In this document: positions 5,430-11,660 of the stretch, piece after piece
Position numbering within the stretch: position 1 is the first letter of the stretch
How the letters are laid out: each line of letters begins with the position of its first letter
Source: Candidatus Eiseniibacteriota bacterium
GTDB taxonomy: Bacteria; Eisenbacteria; RBG-16-71-46
Assembly (NCBI GenBank): GCA_005893365.1
Contig: VBPB01000119.1
Location: 1-11,660, forward strand
Reading direction: 5' to 3'
Length of the DNA: 11,660 nucleotides
Program-made: the position numbers and the translations under genes
The notes under the pieces: generated by a model
Database searches by the model: none
The model's input: the letters and a program-made list of their open reading frames with translations, nothing else
What the model was told of the DNA's origin: nothing

Positions 5430-5455
5430 TGGGGCATCCTGCCCCACCTGGGGCG
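5430..5455. promoter_or_regulatory. Three dyad half-sites: candidate enhancer (UAS) for the sigma-54 activator
   Basis: TGGGGCA (5430-5436), a 3-bp gap, TGCCCCA (5440-5446), a 2-bp gap, then TGGGGCG (5449-5455). The first pair is a perfect 7-3-7 dyad, extended to 9-3-9 at 5428-5448. That is the geometry of NtrC-type binding sites for a Fis-like HTH. The centre is about 118 bp upstream of the -24 element, a normal enhancer distance. The alternative reading is a terminator hairpin for the response-regulator gene, whose stop codon is 8 nt away, but no T-run follows it. Confidence 0.45.
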
Positions 5456-6823
5456 TTACGGGGCGCTCGGCTCCTCGCCGACCGAATAGCTCTCGAGCTT
5501 GCGATAGAGGGTCTTGCGATCCATCCCGAGCAGGCGCGCCGCCGCGGCCTTGTTCCCTCCCACGCTCTTGAGCGCGCGCAGGATCTCGTCGCGCTCGACC
5601 TCGGCGAGCGGCCGCACCGGGCCCGCGACCTCGGGGACGCCGACCAGCGCGGGGGATTGCCGCAGCGGCTCCGGCAGGTCGTCCGGCTCGATGACCGTGC
5701 CGCGGCCGAGGACCAGGGCGCGCTCGATCGCGTTCTCGAGCTCGCGCACGTTGCCGGGCCACGGGTAGCGCCGCAGCCGCTCCAGCGCGCCCGGTCCGAT
5801 CGCGCAGTCGTAACGCCCGAGGCGCGCGCCGTGCTTGGCGAGGAAGTGCTCGACCAGCGGCAGGATGTCCTCGGGCCGCTCGCGGAGCGGCGGCACCTCG
5901 ACCGGGATCACGTTGAGCCGGTAGTAGAGATCGCGGCGGAAGCGCCCCTCCTCGACCTGGGCACCCAGCGGCTGGTGGGTCGCGGCGACGAGACGGACGT
6001 CCACCGCGACCGGCGCCGGGGCGCCGAGCGGGTGGACCTCGCGCTCCTGGAGGACGCGCAGGAGCTTGCCCTGGAGCGAGGGCGCCAGGTCGCCCACCTC
6101 GTCCAGGAACACCGTGCCGGTGTCGGCCTCCAGGAACAGGCCGCGGTGATCCGCGCGGGCGTCGGTGAAGGCACCCCGCCGGTGCCCGAACAGCTGGCTC
6201 TCGAGGAGGGCTTCGGGGATGGCCGAGCAGTTGACGGCCACGAACGGCCGGGCGCGGCGCGGGCTCCCCGCGTGGAGCGCCCGGGCCAGCAGCTCCTTGC
6301 CGGTCCCGCTCTCGCCCAGCAGCAGCACCGAGCTGTCGCTCGGGGCCGCCCGCGCCACCAGCTCGAGCGCGCGGCGCATCACCGGGCTCCGGGCGATGAT
6401 GGCGGGGGCCCCCCCGGCCCCCGCCGCGAGCGCGTCGGCGAGCTGACGGCGCTCATGGCGCTCGGCGAGTGCCCCCGCCAGCGGGCGGAGCAGCTGCTCC
6501 ATGCGGAAGGGCTTGGTGACGTAGTGCACCGCCCCCTCCTTGATGGACTGCACGGCCGAATCGATGGTCCCGAAGGCGGTGATGATGATGACCGGCACGT
6601 CGCGGTCGACCTCGCGGATGCGCTTCAACAACTCGCTGCCCAGCATCCCGGGCATCATCAGGTCGGTCACCACCGCGGCGAACGCCCCCTCGCCGAGGCG
6701 CCGGAGCGCGTCATCGCCTCCCGGGGCCGCCACGACCTCGTAGCCCGCGACCCCTAGCTCGTCGGCGAGCATCTCCCGCATGTCGCGGTCGTCCTCGACC
6801 ACCAGGACCCGTTCCCCGCTCAC
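5456..6823 (-). CDS. NtrC-family sigma-54-dependent response regulator
   Basis: A 455-residue activator with three domains. The receiver (about 1-120) has acidic residues Glu10-Asp11-Asp12, phosphoacceptor Asp54, Thr82 and Lys104. The AAA+ domain (about 140-375) has Walker A GESGTGKE at 170-177, Walker B VFLDEVGDL at 238-246, arginine residues in RFRRDLYYRL, and WPGNVREL at 355-362. A Fis-type DNA-binding helix-turn-helix lies at about 421-445. The sigma-54 contact loop reads GAFTDA (217-222) rather than GAFTGA. When phosphorylated it should hydrolyse ATP and open sigma-54 promoters. The start is GTG 6823-6821, overlapping the kinase stop as GTGA, so the two are one operon. The stop is TAA 5458-5456. 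Its DNA targets may include the half-sites just downstream. Confidence 0.95.
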   Translation of the reverse strand: MSGERVLVVEDDRDMREMLADELGVAGYEVVAAPGGDDALRRLGEGAFAAVVTDLMMPGMLGSELLKRIREVDRDVPVIIITAFGTIDSAVQSIKEGAVHYVTKPFRMEQLLRPLAGALAERHERRQLADALAAGAGGAPAIIARSPVMRRALELVARAAPSDSSVLLLGESGTGKELLARALHAGSPRRARPFVAVNCSAIPEALLESQLFGHRRGAFTDARADHRGLFLEADTGTVFLDEVGDLAPSLQGKLLRVLQEREVHPLGAPAPVAVDVRLVAATHQPLGAQVEEGRFRRDLYYRLNVIPVEVPPLRERPEDILPLVEHFLAKHGARLGRYDCAIGPGALERLRRYPWPGNVRELENAIERALVLGRGTVIEPDDLPEPLRQSPALVGVPEVAGPVRPLAEVERDEILRALKSVGGNKAAAARLLGMDRKTLYRKLESYSVGEEPSAP

Positions 6824-7350
6824 GATGCCGCCTCGCGCACCCGTTCGACCTCGCGCGCGTCGAGCGGCAACACCACCGTCACGCGGGTCCCCCGGCCCGG
6901 TTCGCTGGTGAAGTCGATCCAGCCCCCGTGCTCGCGGACGATCCCGTACGACACCGAGAGCCCGAGTCCGGTGCCGCTCCCGATCGGCTTGGTGGTGAAG
7001 AACGGATCGAAGACGTGCTCGCGGTGCTCCATGGCCACCCCGATGCCGGTGTCCTCGAAGCTCACGAACAGGAATCGCCGCGGCGGCCCGCCGCGCTCGG
7101 GGTGGCGGACGGATCGCTCGCTGGCCTGCACCCGCAGCGTGCCGCCGCCGGGCATGGCGTCGATGGCATTGATGACGATGTTGAGGTAGACCTGCTGGAG
7201 CTGGTCCGCGTCGGCGATGAGCCGCGGGATCTCCCCTTCGGTCTCCAGGCGCGCGCGCACCTTGCGGCCCTCGAGCTCGCGCTCCATCAGCTCGAGCACC
7301 GCCTTGAGGGACTGGAGCGGATCGATCTCGGCGCGCCGGGTCGGCTTCAT
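6820..7350 (-). CDS. Histidine kinase catalytic (HATPase) part, separated from the sensor part by a frame change
   Basis: This frame holds the ATP-binding half of the kinase: the N box QVYLNIVINAIDAM, G1 motif DTGIGV, F box FDPFFTTK and G2 motif GTGLGLSVSYGIV. It ends at TGA 6822-6820, which overlaps the regulator start. It is in a different frame from the sensor/HisKA half. The ATG at 7350-7348 overlaps the sensor-half stop as ATGA. A separate 176-residue protein could therefore in principle be made by coupling, though no SD is visible. The first residues (MKPTRR) match what normally follows the end of the second HisKA helix (FAR-x-KP). Either this is a pseudogenised or mis-assembled kinase, or a split one. 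Confidence 0.7.
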   Translation of the reverse strand: MKPTRRAEIDPLQSLKAVLELMERELEGRKVRARLETEGEIPRLIADADQLQQVYLNIVINAIDAMPGGGTLRVQASERSVRHPERGGPPRRFLFVSFEDTGIGVAMEHREHVFDPFFTTKPIGSGTGLGLSVSYGIVREHGGWIDFTSEPGRGTRVTVVLPLDAREVERVREAAS

Positions 7351-8279
7351 GCGCGCGAAGTGATCCGGACGTGGCGCGTCGGCGCCTCCTGCCCGGCCAC
7401 GAAGCGCGAGAGCGCCTCGGCGCGGCCGCCGATCACGTTGAGCGGCGTGCCGATCTCGTGGGCCACCCCGGCGGCGAGCCGGCCCAGCCCCGCCAGGCGG
7501 TCCGCGTGGTGCAGACGAGCCTCCATGATCCGGCGCTCGTCCTGCTCCTCCAGCAGCGAGCGGCGCGCCGCGTCCAGGCGCTCGCACATGCCGTTGAACT
7601 CGCTCGCCAGCCGGCTCAGCTCGTCGTCGCCCCGGACTTGCACCCAGGCCGGGGGCTCGCGCGCGCCCACCTGGCGGAACCGTTCCACCAGGTCCTGGAT
7701 CGGACGGCTGATGCTCGCGCGCGTGACCAGGAGGACGATGAGGACCGTGGACACGACCATCGCCAGGCTCAGGATGAGGATGAAGCGCAGGGCCTGGCTC
7801 GCGTCCTCCTTCATGAAGGATTCGAGCTGGACCACCTGCACCGCGCCCAGGAGGTTCCCGGCCGGAGCCACGAGCGGGAAGATGTAACCGACCGCCGGCT
7901 GCGCCCCGATCATGCGCCGGGTCTCCCGGGGCATGCGGTCCTGGAGCACCTGCTTCAGCGCCTGGACGTGCTGGAACGGGTACGGGTCCAGGGTGTTGGA
8001 TTGGTAGGTGAGCCGGCCCGCGGCATCGAACAGCCGCAGCCCCTGCACGCGCTCGTACCCCTTGACCCGCTCGGCGAGCTGGCGGAGATCCTCGAGCTTC
8101 TGGTCGCGGAGGTAGTCCTCCGCCGCGACCGAGACCACCATGGCGATGGCCCGCCCCTCGCGCGCGAACTCCGTCCGCAGAAAGGCCCGGCTCTGCTGCC
8201 AGTACAGGTAGCCGATGACCGCGGCCACCAGGACCAGCGGGATGACCAGCGACAGGGCTAGCTTGACGCCGATCCTCAC
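7347..8279 (-). CDS. Histidine kinase sensor and HisKA part, truncated by loss of frame
   Basis: The start is GTG 8279-8277 with AGGGAGGGG 6 nt upstream. The 310 residues comprise TM1 (about 7-27), an extracytoplasmic sensor region (about 28-163), TM2 (about 165-186), HAMP (about 187-240) and the start of HisKA, with phosphoacceptor His274 in GVAHEIGTPLN. The reading frame then departs from the family after Arg-His-Val-Arg-Ile (about 302-306) and stops at TGA 7349-7347. The next conserved block (FARMKP) follows at once in another frame. About 16-18 residues of the second dimerisation helix are absent, so this is a deletion rather than a one-base slip. Without the ATPase half this product alone cannot autophosphorylate. 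It is the cognate sensor of the downstream sigma-54 activator. Confidence 0.8.
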   Translation of the reverse strand: MRIGVKLALSLVIPLVLVAAVIGYLYWQQSRAFLRTEFAREGRAIAMVVSVAAEDYLRDQKLEDLRQLAERVKGYERVQGLRLFDAAGRLTYQSNTLDPYPFQHVQALKQVLQDRMPRETRRMIGAQPAVGYIFPLVAPAGNLLGAVQVVQLESFMKEDASQALRFILILSLAMVVSTVLIVLLVTRASISRPIQDLVERFRQVGAREPPAWVQVRGDDELSRLASEFNGMCERLDAARRSLLEEQDERRIMEARLHHADRLAGLGRLAAGVAHEIGTPLNVIGGRAEALSRFVAGQEAPTRHVRITSRA

Positions 8280-8336
8280 GCGAAACCCCTCCCTGTGGAT
8301 CGCGACCGCGGCGCCTTCCTGGGCCGCGCGGCCTGG

Positions 8337-8342
8337 ATACTA
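8337..8342 (-). promoter_or_regulatory. Possible -10 box for the kinase-regulator operon
   Basis: TAGTAT (4/6 match) lies about 58 nt before the kinase GTG in the 112-bp gap after the glycosyltransferase gene. It is the only AT-rich hexamer there. No clear -35 is seen, and no -24/-12 element is present in this gap. Confidence 0.2.
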
Positions 8343-8366
8343 GACGAGTTCGGGCGCGCATGCCCA

Positions 8367-8396
8367 GGTGGCCGGCGGGACCAGCCGGCGGTCACC
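8367..8396 (-). terminator. Hairpin spanning the stop of the GT-C-like gene
   Basis: GCCGGC (8371-8376) and GCCGGC (8384-8389) pair over a 7-nt loop, and GGTG/CACC (8367-8370, 8393-8396) extend the stem with a bulge. The stem includes the TGA stop at 8394-8392. There is no T-run, so termination is uncertain. Confidence 0.25.
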
Positions 8397-10284
8397 GGCG
8401 CCGGAGGCGGCGCAGCCCCTCGGCCATCTGCAGACATTCCTGGTTGCGCGGGTCGAGGGCGAGGCAGCGCTCCGACTCGGCCAGCGCCGCGTCGAACCGT
8501 CCCCGGGCGGATTCGATCCAGGCGCTCACCGCCCAGTACTCCGCGTCGCGCCCCTTGATGGCGGCGTACTCCTCCATGAAGGCCCGCGCGCGGTCGGGCC
8601 GGTCCAGGGACATGGCGACGCGCGCCCGGTTGTCGCAGATCGCGTACGCCAGCGCCCAGCGCGTCCGGGTCGCCGCCCGCGCGGCTTGATAGAGCGAGTC
8701 GGCGGCGGCCCAGCGGCCGACCCGCTGCGCCTGCCCGCCCGCCAGGTAGAGGCGCACCGCCCCGGGCTCGAGCGCGTGGCCCGGCAGCGGCTCGTGATCC
8801 TGGAACTCGACGATCGCGTCCACGCGCTGGCCGGCGTTGCCGGCCCCGCCGAAGGGCGACCAGGTGAGCGTGGTGTCGCGATACCACACCGCGAGCGCGG
8901 CGGGCCCCGCGAAGGCGACCTGGGAGATGTGCTGCAGCCCCCAGTAGCGGACGCACGCGCCTTGGGGCAGCGCCGGGAACGACGCGGTGAGCGACCGCCG
9001 GGCCGACTCGGCGATGCGCTGGAGACGCACCAGGCGCAGGAACGACATCTGCGACGTGGTCGCGGGCGCCTCCGGGGCCACGACCGACGGGCCCGGGGCG
9101 GCCACCAGCAGCAGCGTGAGCCGCAGGGCCGCGAAGCCGACCGCGAGCCACGGACTGGCCGCGGCGCAGGCCAGCGTGAGGGAGGCGAGCAGCGCCAGCA
9201 TGGGCACCCACGCGCGCCAGGCGTTCCAGTCGGGCAGGAGCCAGCTCAGCGGCAGCGACCAGAGCCCGAAGCCGGCGAGCCCGGCGAGGATGACGGGCCC
9301 GTAGGCGCGCCAGCGCCGCCGCGCGCCGCGGAAACCCCACGAGGCCAGCGTCGCGGCGCCGAGGCCCGCGAACAGCGCGAGCGCCGGGGTCGCGAGTCGG
9401 GCCGGCACGTCCTCCAGGTCGAGCGCGGCGCGCCCGGCCAGCGCGAGCAGCGCCGGGACCCGCGCCAGCAGTGCTCCCGCCTCGACCGGCGCCGGCAGCA
9501 CCACCGCCTGGCCGCGGGCCACCGCGTAGCCGGCGGCCCACGCCGCGAGCGCGCCGGCGACCCAGGCGCTCATGACCAGGACCGCGCGCCGCCCTGCTCC
9601 CGGCGCCGCGTCGCCGCTCCGCCATCGGGCGACGAGCGGCAGCGCGAGGAGCGCGAGCACGGCGGACTCGTGACTCAGCACGGCGGCGAGCCCGGCGAGG
9701 GCCGCGCTGAGGCGGCGGCCGGCCCCGCCTTCGTGCAGGGCGAGCGCGGCGAAGGCCCCGCCCATCAGGTGCTGGCCACCGCTTGGCCAGACCAGCAGCG
9801 CGCGGGCGGGCTCGCTGAGCAGCGGGATGACCGCCAGCGTGGCGGCGACGGGTGGCGTGAGGGCGCGGCGCCCGACCCGGTAGAGGAGCCAGGCGGTGGC
9901 GACCAGCAGGATCGCGTTGGCGGCCGCCGCCACCCACGGCTGCCCCGGGAGCGCCGCGCCGATCAGGCTGAAGTACCCCTGCCGGCTGAGCGGCCGCCAG
10001 TAGTAACGCGCGCCCATCGAATCGAACAGGTCGAGCGGATGCTGGAAGCGGTGGCGGAACAGGAACCCGTAGTCGTCGGCGACCGCGGCCCCGGGCGTGA
10101 ACCCCCGGCTCGCCCACGCGAGCGCGGCGAAGGCCACGGCGATCGCCAGCGGCCCGAGCCACGCGGGCCCCTGCCACGGCCGGCCGGTGCCGGGACGGGA
10201 TGCGGCGCCGGCGCGCGCCCTCGCGGCGCGCGGTCCCTCGGCGGACGTCGTCCGGCCGGGACCCGTGGCGGCGGGCGGCGTCAT
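8392..10284 (-). CDS. GT-C-like multi-pass membrane glycosyltransferase with C-terminal TPRs
   Basis: With ATG 10284-10282 as start (GTG 10290 is an alternative; the open frame runs on to about 10509 but that part is low-complexity) the protein has 630 residues. After a disordered Arg/Ala-rich cytoplasmic tail, TM1 is at about 43-61. The following extracytoplasmic loop carries the acidic pair Asp70-Asp71 (ADDYGF) and YYWRPLSRQGYF (94-105). That pattern is typical of lipid-phosphosugar-dependent GT-C enzymes of the protein O-mannosyltransferase/TMTC kind. About nine to ten further hydrophobic helices follow to about residue 390. Next come a soluble, probably extracytoplasmic region (about 395-500) and TPR-like helices (about 516-625, with ALAESERCLALDPRN). 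Substrate and donor are unknown. It is not obviously in an operon with the kinase gene 112 bp downstream. Confidence 0.75.
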   Translation of the reverse strand: MTPPAATGPGRTTSAEGPRAARARAGAASRPGTGRPWQGPAWLGPLAIAVAFAALAWASRGFTPGAAVADDYGFLFRHRFQHPLDLFDSMGARYYWRPLSRQGYFSLIGAALPGQPWVAAAANAILLVATAWLLYRVGRRALTPPVAATLAVIPLLSEPARALLVWPSGGQHLMGGAFAALALHEGGAGRRLSAALAGLAAVLSHESAVLALLALPLVARWRSGDAAPGAGRRAVLVMSAWVAGALAAWAAGYAVARGQAVVLPAPVEAGALLARVPALLALAGRAALDLEDVPARLATPALALFAGLGAATLASWGFRGARRRWRAYGPVILAGLAGFGLWSLPLSWLLPDWNAWRAWVPMLALLASLTLACAAASPWLAVGFAALRLTLLLVAAPGPSVVAPEAPATTSQMSFLRLVRLQRIAESARRSLTASFPALPQGACVRYWGLQHISQVAFAGPAALAVWYRDTTLTWSPFGGAGNAGQRVDAIVEFQDHEPLPGHALEPGAVRLYLAGGQAQRVGRWAAADSLYQAARAATRTRWALAYAICDNRARVAMSLDRPDRARAFMEEYAAIKGRDAEYWAVSAWIESARGRFDAALAESERCLALDPRNQECLQMAEGLRRLRRR

Positions 10285-10406
10285 CGCCACCCCGCACCAC
10301 GGGAAGCATGAACGGCGGCGACGACGTGGTCGCGGCTCAGACCGACTTCCTCCGGCGCCCGGCGGGCCTCGAGTGACGGTGGGGATGTCCTTGCGCAGCG
10401 TCGAGT

Positions 10407-10452
10407 CTACGCCGGGCGCAACGATCGCCTCCAGCGATAATCGCCGGCGTAG
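10407..10452. repeat. Nested inverted repeats in the divergent intergenic region
   Basis: CTACGCCGG (10407-10415) and CCGGCGTAG (10444-10452) are perfect 9-bp arms. Inside them ATCGC (10424-10428) and GCGAT (10434-10438) form a second stem. The element lies in the 269-bp gap between the GT-C-like gene and lysC, about 100 bp from the lysC start. It could be an operator or a leader structure of the minus-strand gene. Apart from this and the lysC -10 box I see nothing convincing in the gap. Confidence 0.4.
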
Positions 10453-10540
10453 GCACCGGGCCACGATTCTTGAAGGCGGCGCTCCGCACCGACCCGCCGG
10501 CCGCGCCACGAAACTCCGTGCACCGGTCTGCCCGACCCCC

Positions 10541-10546
10541 TATAAC
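10541..10546 (+). promoter_or_regulatory. -10 box placed for leaderless lysC transcription
   Basis: TATAAC (5/6 match) ends 7 nt before the lysC ATG, so transcription would start at or within a base or two of the start codon. No Shine-Dalgarno sequence precedes the ATG, which agrees with a leaderless mRNA. The -35 region is weak. Confidence 0.45.
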
Positions 10547-10553
10547 TCCCGGC

Positions 10554-11660
<1,107 letters not shown>

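Noticed and set aside
7330..7400. Single-base frameshift or programmed frameshift in the kinase
   Set aside because: Rejoining the frames does not restore the conserved second HisKA helix; a block of residues is missing, so a deletion fits better.
8368..10311. A 647-codon open frame on the plus strand opposite the GT-C-like gene
   Set aside because: Low-complexity Gly/Arg/Glu-rich translation with no recognisable domain; antisense shadow.
10310..10553. Lysine riboswitch before lysC
   Set aside because: No match to the conserved lysine riboswitch core is visible, and the -10 box next to the ATG argues against a leader.

Overview
This is a very GC-rich window (roughly 70% or more by eye) with many GTG or TTG starts and overlapping stop/start codons. 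It looks like a chromosomal segment of a high-GC, soil- or subsurface-type bacterium of the Rokubacteria/Methylomirabilota or deltaproteobacterial kind. That placement is inferred from protein style only. No transposase, integrase, CRISPR array or plasmid gene is visible. Every complete gene except the last lies on the minus strand.

Layout, left to right. (1) 1-244 (+): the 3' end of a lipase-maturation-factor-like membrane protein, facing a 53-residue single-span membrane protein (255-416, -). (2) 538-2190 (-): a serine alpha/beta hydrolase with four membrane segments inserted inside the hydrolase fold. Its probable promoter lies about 280 bp upstream, leaving a long leader that holds a 29-bp palindrome. 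(3) 2584-5025 (-): tRNA-Gly(GCC), then folE (GTP cyclohydrolase I), a family-2 glycosyltransferase and a thioredoxin-reductase-like flavoprotein without the redox CxxC. The three proteins are joined by 4-bp and 3-bp overlaps, and a good sigma-70 promoter precedes the tRNA. (4) 5079-5455: a gene-free but highly organised stretch, described below. (5) 5456-8279 (-): a two-component system made of a membrane histidine kinase and an NtrC-type sigma-54 activator. The kinase frame is broken at about 7350, and about 17 residues of the dimerisation domain appear to be missing. (6) 8392-10284 (-): a large GT-C-like membrane glycosyltransferase with C-terminal TPRs. (7) 10554-11660 (+): the first 369 codons of aspartokinase (lysC), which runs off the window and has a TATAAC box placed as for a leaderless mRNA.

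The most interesting stretch is 5117-5455, directly downstream of the sigma-54 activator gene. Read on the minus strand it contains, in order: three copies of a 7-bp half-site (TGGGGCA/TGCCCCA) forming a dyad with a 3-bp centre; 110-125 bp further on, a correctly spaced -24/-12 element (TGGCAT-N5-TTGCC); a strong hairpin; and a GC-rich hairpin followed by TTTT. All of this precedes the independent promoter of tRNA-Gly. It fits a sigma-54-dependent small RNA of about 180 nt, controlled by the adjacent activator. That is analogous in logic, not in sequence, to GlrR/GlmY of enterobacteria. The elements are visible in the sequence; the RNA itself is an inference.

Functional links: the kinase/activator pair would drive the candidate RNA. 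The tRNA-folE cassette would supply 7,8-dihydroneopterin triphosphate alongside a sugar transferase and an FAD/NAD(P)H oxidoreductase whose partners are unknown. Aspartokinase starts the lysine/threonine/methionine pathway and is divergent from the glycosyltransferase gene.
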